Source: Lachnospiraceae bacterium (GTDB lineage Bacteria; Bacillota; Clostridia; Lachnospirales; Lachnospiraceae). From it: 38,858 nucleotides of DNA. The notes beneath the pieces were generated by a model. It did not search any database and was not told where the DNA came from. It was given only the letters and a program-made list of their open reading frames with translations. A program made the position numbers and the translations under genes. Shown piece after piece: positions 1 to 7,339 of the stretch (within the stretch, counting starts at the first letter, position 1; every line of letters starts with the position of its first letter). The stretch spans positions 1 through 38,858 of the forward strand of contig JAFSIS010000036.1 of the NCBI GenBank assembly GCA_017439665.1. The letters run 5' to 3'.

Positions 1-70
1 AACGAAAGATGAAAGAAATTCAAAAAATTAGCAAAGGGAGATAAATTACTACATTGTAAAACAAACCCAA

Positions 71-116
71 AAATCGCTACAGACCTTGAATTTAAAGGCT
101 TGTAGCGATTTTTTTG
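71..116 (+). terminator. Intrinsic terminator of an upstream gene
   Basis: An 11-bp perfect stem (71-81 with 101-111, arms AAATCGCTACA and TGTAGCGATTT) is followed by a T run. The 19-nt loop holds a further small CCTT/AAGG pairing. An open frame enters from the left edge and stops with TAA at 42-44, which would suit the last codons of a gene outside the window, but that fragment is too short to identify. Confidence 0.8.
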
Positions 117-199
117 TCTATCAAACTGTCAAAGACGGGATCATACACTGCAAAAAAAATTTTTGAAAGAGAAAGCAGAAAATCTGTGAAGGAGAACCT

Positions 200-268
200 A
201 TGGCCATATCCAAACTTATACCGATCAAGAAAACATTAGATAAAGCAATTGATTACATGCTGATTTGA
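200..268 (+). pseudogene. Truncated start of a MobA/MobL-type relaxase (22 codons)
   Basis: An ATG at 200 follows a good ribosome site (AAGGAGAACCT, 189-199) and opens a frame of only 22 codons ending in TGA at 266-268. The peptide contains MAISKLIPIKKTLDKAIDY, which resembles the conserved first residues of relaxase/mobilization nucleases of Firmicutes integrative elements, where a Lys-Pro-Ile-Lys stretch is followed by an Ala-Ile-Asp-Tyr motif. Real family members run for several hundred residues, so this is probably the 5' scar of a deleted or excised mobilisable element. The similarity is recalled from the family, not searched, and a chance short ORF cannot be excluded. No other part of a relaxase was found downstream. 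Confidence 0.5.
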
Positions 269-556
269 AATCTTAAATTCCACCAGTATTTTAAATTTGC
301 AGTGTTTTCGATATTTCTGGGAGCAAAGACAACAAATATCTGCTATAATTAAGCAGACTTCTCAAAAATTCTTTGTTTTAGGGCATGGAAAACGAGTCAC
401 TGGAAGGTGGTGTTCTTTGCAATTGGACAGATTTGTTGAGGATTTATTAAAGATGTTCAAATACTGCGAGTCTAATCAGATTATGGGTTACATCTCTGCT
501 TTGTCTATTCTCAATATTGTTTGACAATTTTTATGGAAAAGAAGGGAATGACCAAT
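269..556. other. Unassigned stretch, no recognisable gene
   Basis: No convincing coding region is seen here. A 75-codon frame at 297-524 begins with TTG, has no ribosome site and resembles no family I know. It may be decayed sequence left by the same mobile element as the relaxase stub. A short inverted repeat (TCTGCT/AGCAGA, about 339-357) surrounds a TATAAT at 344-349, but no -35 box sits at a proper distance. Confidence 0.4.
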
Positions 557-1012
557 ATGAAAAAGAAGGATTTTTTGTTTGTAATCTGCCTGCTACTGGT
601 TTTAGTGCTAATCTTTCCTTTAAGATGGACCGTAGCCTTTTGGGGAAATAATGCTGCTTTAAAACGATACGAAAAGGAAGTGACCGGTCGGTTCGTATTA
701 ACGGAAGATATGGCGATTTTAGATGTGGTCAGTGGCTGCGGTAATACAGCAGGCACCAGTAATGGTGTGGAGCTTTATGTGGGAATTTTGATCAGAACCT
801 CTCTTTCAGAAGACAGCTTAAAAGAACTTTATACGGTGGAAGAAGGCGTATATGCCGGGCTGGAAGAGATCACCAATGATAAAGCACAGACAAGGGTAAT
901 GTACAATTTGGATTTATCCTTTTCATATCAGATAGAAGAGGATGAAAACTATTATGTAGTTGAGTTTTTTAGGAGTGCACCCTTTTATCAGTCTGATCTC
1001 AGAGGGCATTAG
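557..1012 (+). CDS. Small membrane-anchored protein, unrecognised
   Basis: This 151-residue protein has a hydrophobic segment at about residues 4-21 after a Lys-rich start (MKKKDF), so it is probably tethered to the membrane with a soluble domain of about 125 residues outside the cell. The ATG at 557 was chosen because GAAGGGA at 541-547 lies 9 nt upstream. The in-frame starts at 521 and 548 are either without a ribosome site or directly on top of it. The soluble part is acidic, contains the string SGCGNTAG and ends close to its last beta-like segment; I see no catalytic motif and no family resemblance. It stands alone between the relaxase stub and a two-way terminator. Its position beside a mobile-element scar leaves open that it is cargo. 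It is likely real because of its coding length, signal-like N-terminus and terminator. Confidence 0.65.
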   Translation: MKKKDFLFVICLLLVLVLIFPLRWTVAFWGNNAALKRYEKEVTGRFVLTEDMAILDVVSGCGNTAGTSNGVELYVGILIRTSLSEDSLKELYTVEEGVYAGLEEITNDKAQTRVMYNLDLSFSYQIEEDENYYVVEFFRSAPFYQSDLRGH

Positions 1013-1017
1013 TCTAG

Positions 1018-1059
1018 AAAAGGAGCTGTTGCATATCAGAATGATGTAACAGCTCCTTT
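1018..1059. terminator. Bidirectional terminator between convergent genes
   Basis: A 16-bp stem (1018-1033 with 1044-1059, one G-T pair) has A residues on the left arm and T residues on the right, so it can work in both directions. It sits 6 nt after the stop of the forward gene and 12 nt beyond the stop of the reverse-strand gene. Confidence 0.85.
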
Positions 1060-1070
1060 ATATTATACTC

Positions 1071-4000
1071 TTATTCCACCACAGGCTTCAGGGAAGAAGC
1101 CTCAGTAGGAGAGGGTGAGGTGGAGTGGATATCCTTCACACTTTCCCGGCCTTCTTCAGCCAACCGCTTCTTTGCGGTAGACAGCATCAGCTTGATTCGG
1201 TTCAGCTGATTTACTTCGCTGGCACCGGGATCGTAGTCGATGGCTACGATATTGGAATCCGGATAGCGGTGGCGAAGCTCCTTGATTACGCCTTTACCTA
1301 CCACGTGGTTAGGCAGGCAGCCGAAGGGCTGGGCACAGACGATATTGGGTGCACCGGAGTGGATCAGCTCGATCATTTCTCCCGTCAGGAACCAGCCTTC
1401 ACCGGTCTGGTTACCGATGGAAACGATAGGAGAAGCATAGTCAGCCAGAGTATAGATAGAGCTGGGGGGATCGAAATGCTTGCTCTTTTTCAATGCCTTT
1501 GCGGCAGGAGAGCGCATAAATTCCAGGGCCTTGATCCCAAGGCCGGCATTTCTGGCAGATTTTTTACTGGTGCCCAGATTCTCAGCTTTATAAATCTGGT
1601 TATAGAAACAGTAAAGCATGAAGTCCAAAAGATCCGGCATAACCGCTTCTGCCCCTTCTCTTTCCAGAAGGTCTACCAGGTTGTTGTTGGCCGCGGGAGA
1701 GAATTTTACCAGAATCTCTCCTACAATACCGACTCTGGGTTTTTTTATGCTCTCATCAATGGGCAGGGCATCAAATTCCTCTACGATCTGACGACAGATG
1801 GCAGAGAATCTGAAAAAGCTCAGGCTTTTTCCAGCCACAAACTCCTGGCAGATAGTCCGCAATTTTGCATGAAGGGCATCGGCGGAGCCGGGAGTGAGCT
1901 CATAAGGGCGCATGCGGTAGAGACAGCGCATAAAGAGATCACCGAAGATGGCACCGTATACAGCCTTCAGAATCAGACTCTTGGTCAGCTTAAAGCCGGG
2001 ATTGGTCTCAATACCTCCCAGATTCAGGGAAATAACGGGAATCTGGGGCATATTGGCTTTTTCCAGAGCACGGCGGATAAAGCCGATGTAGTTGGTGGCA
2101 CGACAGCCGCCTCCTGTCTGGCTGATAATGAGAGCCGTTTTATTCAGGTCATATTTTCCGCTGTGGAGAGCGTCCATCAACTGGCCCACTACCAGAAGAG
2201 AAGGATAGCAGGCATCATTATTTACATATTTCAATCCCATATCGATGGAATGGCGTCCATCATTGTTTAATACTTCAAAATGGTAGCCGGCGGCATTGAA
2301 GGCAGGTTCCAGAATGTCAAAGTGGATGGGGGACATCTGAGGACAGAGGATGGTGTATTCCTTACGCATTTCCTCCGTAAAGATGACCCTGTTGATGGCA
2401 GAGGAACCGATTTCCCGCTTCTGATTGGCTTTTTTCTTCGTTTCAATGGCAGAGAGCAGGGAACGGATTCGGATTCTGGCCGCCCCAAGGTTGTTTACTT
2501 CATCAATTTTCAGGCAGGTATAGATTTTTTCTGCTCCGGAAAGAATATCGTTTACCTGATCGGTGGTGACCGCATCCAGACCACAGCCAAAGGAGTTGAG
2601 CTGAATCAGATCCAGATCATCTCTGGTTTTTACATAGCTGGCCGATGCATAGAGGCGGGAATGGTACATCCACTGGTCGGAAACGATCAGCGGCCGTTCC
2701 GGCTTGGCCATATGGGAGAGGGAGTCCTCAGTGAAAACGGCCACATCATAGGAGGTGATCAGCTCAGGAATACCGTGGTTGATCTCCGGATCCAGATGAT
2801 AAGGGCGTCCTGCCAGTACGATGCCGTGTTTTCCGTTTAACTGCATCCAGGCCAGAACCTCCTCACCTTTTTGCTGGGTATCCTCACGAACCTGCTCCAG
2901 CTCACGCCAGCCGGCGGTTACGGCATCGGAAATATCCTCAAAGCTAAGCTCTTTAAATTCCTTTACCAGAGCCTGGATAACCGTTTCCTTTGTGGCAAAA
3001 GACATAAAGGGATTGCGGAAGACCACCTTGCCTTCACCGATCTCCTCCACATTATTTTTGATATTTTCCGAATAGGAGGTAACGATAGGGCAGTTATAAT
3101 GGTTGTTGGCCTCTTCAAATTCGTTTCGCTCATAAAAAATAGCCGGATAGAAAATAAAATCCACATTCTGTTTGATCAGCCAACTGATATGGCCGTGCAC
3201 CAGCTTGGCAGGATAGCATTCCGACTCACTGGGAATGGATTCGATACCCAGCTCATAAATTTTGTGGGTGGAGCTGGGGGAGAGCACTACCCGATAGCCC
3301 AGGCGGGTGAAGAAGGTAAACCAGAAGGGATAGTTTTCATAAAAATTCAACACTCTGGGAATACCTACCGTACCTCTGGGGGCTGCATCGGCAGAAAGAG
3401 GCTCATAGGAAAAGAGCCTTTTTAACTTATATTCAAAAAGGTTAGGAATCTGATTGGCATTTTTGGGCTTACCCAGACCCTTTTCACAGCGGTTTCCGGA
3501 AATATACTGACGTCCACCGGTGAAGCGGTTCACGGTAAGGCGGCAGTTGTTGGTACAGGCCTTACACTTTGCCATATTGGTCTCATATTCCAGGTCGATG
3601 ATCTGCTGTAAGGAGAGCATGGTAGTCTCATAGCCTGCACTGTATTTTTCCCGGGCGATGAGGGCTGCACCGAAGGCACCCATAATGCCCGCGATATCCG
3701 GCCGGATGGCTTCACAGCCGGCGATTTTTTCAAAGCTTCGAAGAACCGCATCGTTATAGAAGGTTCCACCCTGAACTACAATCTGCTGTCCCAGATCAGA
3801 GGCATCGGATACCTTGATCACCTTAAAGAGGGCATTTTTAATCACGGAATAGGCCAGACCGGCAGAAATATCTGCTACCGAAGCTCCTTCCTTCTGTGCC
3901 TGTTTTACGTTGGAATTCATGAATACGGTACAGCGGGTTCCCAGATCGATGGGGTGTGGGGCAAAAAGAGCCTCTGTAGCAAAATCCTGTACACTTAAAT

Positions 4001-5381
4001 TTAGGGATTTTGCAAAGGTTTCAATGAAGGAACCACAGCCTGAGGAACAGGCCTCATTGAGCTGCACACTGTCTACCGTTTTTTTCTTGATCTTAATACA
4101 TTTCATATCCTGGCCGCCAATATCCAGAATACAGTCTACTGCAGGGTTAAAGAAGGCGGCAGCATAGTAATGGGCCACCGTTTCCACTTCACCGTCATCC
4201 AGAAGGAAGGCAGCCTTCATCAGGGCTTCACCATAACCGGTGGAGCAGGAGCGGACAATCTGAGCATCATCCGGAAGCTTATGGTAGATGTCCTCAATAG
4301 CATCGATGGCTGTTTTCAACGGACTTCCGTTGTTGTTGCTGTAGAAGGAATAAAGCAAAGAACCATCTTCACCCACCAGAGCGATCTTGGTGGTCGTAGA
4401 GCCGGCATCGATTCCCAGATAGCAGTTGCCGGAATAATCTTCCAAAGAAGCCGTTTTTACACAATGGCTTTCATGGCGTTTACGGAAAGAACGATATTCC
4501 TGCTCATTCTTAAACAGAGGCTCCAGTCGGTTTACCTCAAATTGAATGGCAATATTCTGTGATAATTTATGTACCAGTTCCTCCAGAGTAAAGGAGGTTT
4601 CCTTTGCATTCATGGCCGAACCCATGGCAGCAAAGAGATGGGAATTTTCCAGGTCGATAATGTGCTCCTCATCCAGATTCAGGGTTCGGATAAAGGCTGC
4701 CTTCAGCTGGCCCAGAAAGTGAAGAGGACCACCCAGAAAGGCCACGTGGCCGCGGATAGGCTTACCGCAGGCCAGACCGCTGATGGTCTGATTAACCACT
4801 GCCTGGAAAATAGAAGCAGCCAGGTCTTCCTTGGTTGCACCGTCATTGATCAGGGGCTGGATATCTGTTTTGGCAAATACACCACAACGGGCAGCAATGG
4901 TGTATAAAGACTGATAATTTTTTGCATAATCATTAAGACCGGAGGCATCAGTCTGCAAAAGAGAGGCCATCTGGTCAATAAAGGAGCCTGTACCACCGGC
5001 ACAGATTCCGTTCATACGCTGCTCCACGTTTCCGCCTTCAAAATAGATGATCTTGGCATCCTCTCCGCCCAGTTCAATGGCCACATCCGTTTTGGGAGCC
5101 AGTTCCTGAAGTGCAGTGGATACGGCAATTACCTCCTGTTCAAAGGGAATACCTAAAAGATTGGCAAGAGCCAGTCCGCCGGAACCTGTGATCACGGGAT
5201 GGACCGACAGATTGCCGGCTTTTTCATGAGCCAGGATGATCAGCTCTGCCAGAGTTTCCTTAATGTTGGCAAAATGTCGTTTGTAGTCAGCAAAAATAAG
5301 TTCATTGTGGGCATTTAACAGGGCCACCTTAACGGTAGTGGAACCGATATCAATACCCAGAGTATAGCGTTTATTTATCAT
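1071..5381 (-). CDS. Giant 2-hydroxyacyl-CoA dehydratase activase-like protein (two BcrAD/BadFG domains plus dehydratase-like C-terminus)
   Basis: This 1436-residue cytoplasmic protein carries two ASKHA-fold activase domains in tandem. The first (about 7-260) has GIDIGSTT at 9-16, ELGGEDAK at 103-110 and [10 protein letters not shown] at 125-134; the second (about 321-580) has [18 protein letters not shown] and SSGCGSF. Each has a Cys in the position that holds the bridging [4Fe-4S] cluster in the 2-hydroxyglutaryl-CoA dehydratase activator (C127 and C166 region; C449 and C484 region). A Cys-rich patch CKACTNNC lies at 606-613. The remainder matches the COG3580/COG3581 type, with [11 protein letters not shown] and [11 protein letters not shown] motifs. 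The family is thought to use ATP to drive electron transfer, but the substrate of these long fusions is not known to me. The start has GAAAGG about 8 nt upstream. It is the only reverse-strand gene and appears monocistronic. Confidence 0.85.
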   Translation of the reverse strand: MINKRYTLGIDIGSTTVKVALLNAHNELIFADYKRHFANIKETLAELIILAHEKAGNLSVHPVITGSGGLALANLLGIPFEQEVIAVSTALQELAPKTDVAIELGGEDAKIIYFEGGNVEQRMNGICAGGTGSFIDQMASLLQTDASGLNDYAKNYQSLYTIAARCGVFAKTDIQPLINDGATKEDLAASIFQAVVNQTISGLACGKPIRGHVAFLGGPLHFLGQLKAAFIRTLNLDEEHIIDLENSHLFAAMGSAMNAKETSFTLEELVHKLSQNIAIQFEVNRLEPLFKNEQEYRSFRKRHESHCVKTASLEDYSGNCYLGIDAGSTTTKIALVGEDGSLLYSFYSNNNGSPLKTAIDAIEDIYHKLPDDAQIVRSCSTGYGEALMKAAFLLDDGEVETVAHYYAAAFFNPAVDCILDIGGQDMKCIKIKKKTVDSVQLNEACSSGCGSFIETFAKSLNLSVQDFATEALFAPHPIDLGTRCTVFMNSNVKQAQKEGASVADISAGLAYSVIKNALFKVIKVSDASDLGQQIVVQGGTFYNDAVLRSFEKIAGCEAIRPDIAGIMGAFGAALIAREKYSAGYETTMLSLQQIIDLEYETNMAKCKACTNNCRLTVNRFTGGRQYISGNRCEKGLGKPKNANQIPNLFEYKLKRLFSYEPLSADAAPRGTVGIPRVLNFYENYPFWFTFFTRLGYRVVLSPSSTHKIYELGIESIPSESECYPAKLVHGHISWLIKQNVDFIFYPAIFYERNEFEEANNHYNCPIVTSYSENIKNNVEEIGEGKVVFRNPFMSFATKETVIQALVKEFKELSFEDISDAVTAGWRELEQVREDTQQKGEEVLAWMQLNGKHGIVLAGRPYHLDPEINHGIPELITSYDVAVFTEDSLSHMAKPERPLIVSDQWMYHSRLYASASYVKTRDDLDLIQLNSFGCGLDAVTTDQVNDILSGAEKIYTCLKIDEVNNLGAARIRIRSLLSAIETKKKANQKREIGSSAINRVIFTEEMRKEYTILCPQMSPIHFDILEPAFNAAGYHFEVLNNDGRHSIDMGLKYVNNDACYPSLLVVGQLMDALHSGKYDLNKTALIISQTGGGCRATNYIGFIRRALEKANMPQIPVISLNLGGIETNPGFKLTKSLILKAVYGAIFGDLFMRCLYRMRPYELTPGSADALHAKLRTICQEFVAGKSLSFFRFSAICRQIVEEFDALPIDESIKKPRVGIVGEILVKFSPAANNNLVDLLEREGAEAVMPDLLDFMLYCFYNQIYKAENLGTSKKSARNAGLGIKALEFMRSPAAKALKKSKHFDPPSSIYTLADYASPIVSIGNQTGEGWFLTGEMIELIHSGAPNIVCAQPFGCLPNHVVGKGVIKELRHRYPDSNIVAIDYDPGASEVNQLNRIKLMLSTAKKRLAEEGRESVKDIHSTSPSPTEASSLKPVVE

Positions 5382-5438
5382 GTTGATTACCTTTCATTTC
5401 TTTATCTAACAGGGAAAATCCCATTGTGATTACCGAAG

Positions 5439-5468
5439 ATAATAGAAGTAGTATCAGTAGCAATGCAA
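5439..5468 (-). promoter_or_regulatory. Possible promoter for the activase-like gene
   Basis: On the reverse strand TTGCAT (5463-5468) and TATTAT (5439-5444) are 18 nt apart and lie 58 nt upstream of the start codon. The match is fair only. The surrounding stretch 5382-5706 is very A+T rich and otherwise holds no gene; a frame at 5463-5648 is low-complexity and was rejected. Confidence 0.3.
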
Positions 5469-5622
5469 TGTAGTAATACGAACTATTATCAACCGTACTA
5501 TTATATTCCTTCGAAAAACGATTGGCAACGAAAAAAAGATACAAAAAAAGAGAAAAAAATTGTAACTATTATTTTAAGATTCTTAAGATTTTATAATTTT
5601 TTCCATTTAAAAAAGAGGAACA

Positions 5623-5651
5623 TTTACTTTTATCATGTCCTTTGCTAGAAT
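5623..5651 (+). promoter_or_regulatory. Sigma-A type promoter for the rhomboid-like gene run
   Basis: TTTACT (5623-5628) and TAGAAT (5646-5651) are separated by 17 nt, about 55 nt before the chosen start at 5707. No later promoter is obvious before recO, so it may drive the whole run to 13171. Confidence 0.5.
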
Positions 5652-5706
5652 AGAAACACTCATATGTTGAAAAATGAATTGGAAATAAGACTGAATGGAG
5701 GACATT

Positions 5707-6555
5707 ATGAAACCGGGTTTTTTAGACAGGATGGAGAAAAAGCTGGGGAGATACGCTATACACAATCTTTCCTTATATTTGATTATCTGTTATGCCTTTG
5801 GGTATATTATTCAAATAGTAAATGCTGATTTTTTTGCTTACCTTACCCTGGAGCCGATCTATATCATGCAGGGGCAGATCTGGAGGCTGGTGACCTGGAT
5901 ACTGGTACCGCCTTCTTCAATGAGTATTTTTACCCTGCTCATGTTGTATTTTTACTATTCAATAGGAAGTAATATGGAAAAGGTCTGGGGAGCCTTCCGT
6001 TACAATGTATACCTGTTTTCCGGAATGCTCTTCACCATATTGGGGGCCTTTCTGGTTTTTGCTCTTTATTATTTTGCCTATGGGATCACGCCTACGGTGA
6101 TCGGTTATTTTGTCAGCACCTATTATGTAAGTATGTCGATTCTGCTGGCCTATGCAGCTACTTTCCCCAATATGCAGATCGTGATGATCTTGTTTATTTT
6201 CCCTGTACCCATGAAGGTAAAGTGGCTGGGAATTCTTTATGGAGTTATGATGGTGATATCGGCCCTGCAGAGCAATATGGTAGGAAGGATTATGATTCTG
6301 GCTTCCCTGCTGAATTTTATCCTGTTTTTTCTTACCTCCCGAAACAGAATGTATGCCTCGCCCAAGGAGGTTCACCGGAGGCAGGTATATAAGCAGCAGG
6401 TAAAAAAGGCTCAGCCTATTACCAAGCATAAGTGTGCGGTCTGTGGAAGAACGGATGCTTCCAATCCGGAACTGGAATTTCGTTTTTGTTCAAAATGTAA
6501 CGGAAATTATGAATACTGCCAGGACCATCTGTTTACCCATGAGCATGTAAAATAG
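5707..6555 (+). CDS. Rhomboid-fold membrane protein lacking the protease residues, with C-terminal zinc ribbon
   Basis: This protein has 282 residues from the ATG at 5707, chosen because GGAGG at 5697-5701 precedes it; an in-frame ATG at 5695 overlaps that site. About six hydrophobic helices follow a rhomboid plan, with the loop GQIWRLVTWILVPP, then a helix ending in GSNMEKVWG and a Tyr/Ser-Gly segment (YLFSGM). The residues a rhomboid protease needs are missing: no His-x-x-x-Asn pattern in the second helix (MSIFTLLMLYFYY) and no Gly-x-Ser-Gly (STYYVSMSILLAYA instead). It therefore resembles inactive rhomboids or derlins. The last 45 residues form a zinc-binding module, with CAVCG, then CSKC and a Cys/His tail (YCQDHLFTHEH). 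The likely role is binding or handling membrane proteins rather than cleaving them; this is inference. It is followed 37 nt later by the sigma-like gene. Confidence 0.7.
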   Translation: MKPGFLDRMEKKLGRYAIHNLSLYLIICYAFGYIIQIVNADFFAYLTLEPIYIMQGQIWRLVTWILVPPSSMSIFTLLMLYFYYSIGSNMEKVWGAFRYNVYLFSGMLFTILGAFLVFALYYFAYGITPTVIGYFVSTYYVSMSILLAYAATFPNMQIVMILFIFPVPMKVKWLGILYGVMMVISALQSNMVGRIMILASLLNFILFFLTSRNRMYASPKEVHRRQVYKQQVKKAQPITKHKCAVCGRTDASNPELEFRFCSKCNGNYEYCQDHLFTHEHVK

Positions 6556-6592
6556 GCGGCAGCCATCGTTTTAGAAAGAGATTAGAGAATAG

Positions 6593-7327
6593 ATGAATCA
6601 GGAACTGTTATTTGCAAAAACGCTGGAGGAAATCCGAAGCCTGGCCAGAGCCCAGGGAAACCGGATCGAGAGTGCACAGGTGGAAGAGGCCTTTAGGGCA
6701 ATTGAGATCACTGGAGAGAAACTGGAGCCGGTCTACGAATATCTGAGAGCAAAAAGCATAGGAATTGATGAGGAGGAAGTGGCTGAACCCAAGTTGAGTG
6801 AGGAGGATAGAAACTATCTGGAGGACTATCTGGAATCCCTGACTCATCTGGTTCCTCTTTCAGAAGGGGAAAAGCGTGCTTTTTCCATGGCGGCGATCGC
6901 GGGAGAGGAAGAGGCGAAAAGAATGCTTCTTCAGGCGTTTTTGCCTCAGGTGGCAGATATTGCCAGGCTCTACAGCGGTCAGGGGATTTTTCTGGAGGAT
7001 CTCATCGGAGAAGGAAATCTGGCTCTGACCATGGGCATAGAAATGCTGGGCTGTCTGGAGGAACCGGAAGAGGTAGAAGGTATGCTGGCTAAGATGATCA
7101 TGGATGCCATGGAAGCAGCAGTGAGCGAGAATACCCAGGCCAGACAGGCTGACCAGAAGATAGCAGATAAACTTAATCATGTTGCCGGGCTGGCGGAGGA
7201 ACTGGCAGGGGCACTTAGACGGAAGGTCACAGTGGAAGAGCTGGCAGAGGAAACCTCTCTTACAGAGGAGGAGATACGGGAGGCTATCCGGCTAAGCGGC
7301 AATAAGATCGAACAGATTGAAGAATAA
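6593..7327 (+). CDS. Sigma-70-like protein lacking region 4
   Basis: This acidic protein has 244 residues. The N-terminus (1-66) resembles sigma region 1.1, with an alpha-helical start and VYEYLRAKSIGID. Region 1.2/2.1-2.2 is recognisable at about 70-150, including AFLPQVADIARLYSG and FLEDLIGEGNLALTMGIE, which matches the core-binding helix of group 1 sigma factors. The aromatic DNA-melting and -10 reading parts (2.3-2.4) are not recognisable; the segment at 151-185 is Glu/Met rich. A region-3-like helix-turn-helix (KVTVEELAEETSLTEEEIREAI, about 211-232) ends the protein and there is no region 4. It could bind RNA polymerase core but probably cannot recognise a full promoter alone, suggesting a modulator. 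The ribosome site is weak. The M16 protease gene starts 12 nt downstream. Confidence 0.7.
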   Translation: MNQELLFAKTLEEIRSLARAQGNRIESAQVEEAFRAIEITGEKLEPVYEYLRAKSIGIDEEEVAEPKLSEEDRNYLEDYLESLTHLVPLSEGEKRAFSMAAIAGEEEAKRMLLQAFLPQVADIARLYSGQGIFLEDLIGEGNLALTMGIEMLGCLEEPEEVEGMLAKMIMDAMEAAVSENTQARQADQKIADKLNHVAGLAEELAGALRRKVTVEELAEETSLTEEEIREAIRLSGNKIEQIEE

Positions 7328-7339
7328 GAGGAGAAGTAA

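Noticed and set aside
3..44. Last codons of an upstream gene ending at TAA 42-44
   Set aside because: Fourteen codons cannot be identified; only the following terminator supports a gene there.
297..524. 75-codon frame after the relaxase stub
   Set aside because: It starts with TTG, has no ribosome site and resembles no family; treated as non-coding or decayed.
519..530. TTGACA as -35 box for the gene at 557
   Set aside because: A -10 box at the right distance would fall on the ribosome site and none is seen.
1125..2270. 381-codon forward frame inside the reverse-strand activase-like gene
   Set aside because: It is the antisense shadow of a strongly conserved coding region and has no ribosome site.
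5463..5648. 61-codon A+T-rich frame upstream of the rhomboid-like gene
   Set aside because: Low-complexity Lys/Ile/Phe sequence overlapping the promoter region, with no ribosome site.
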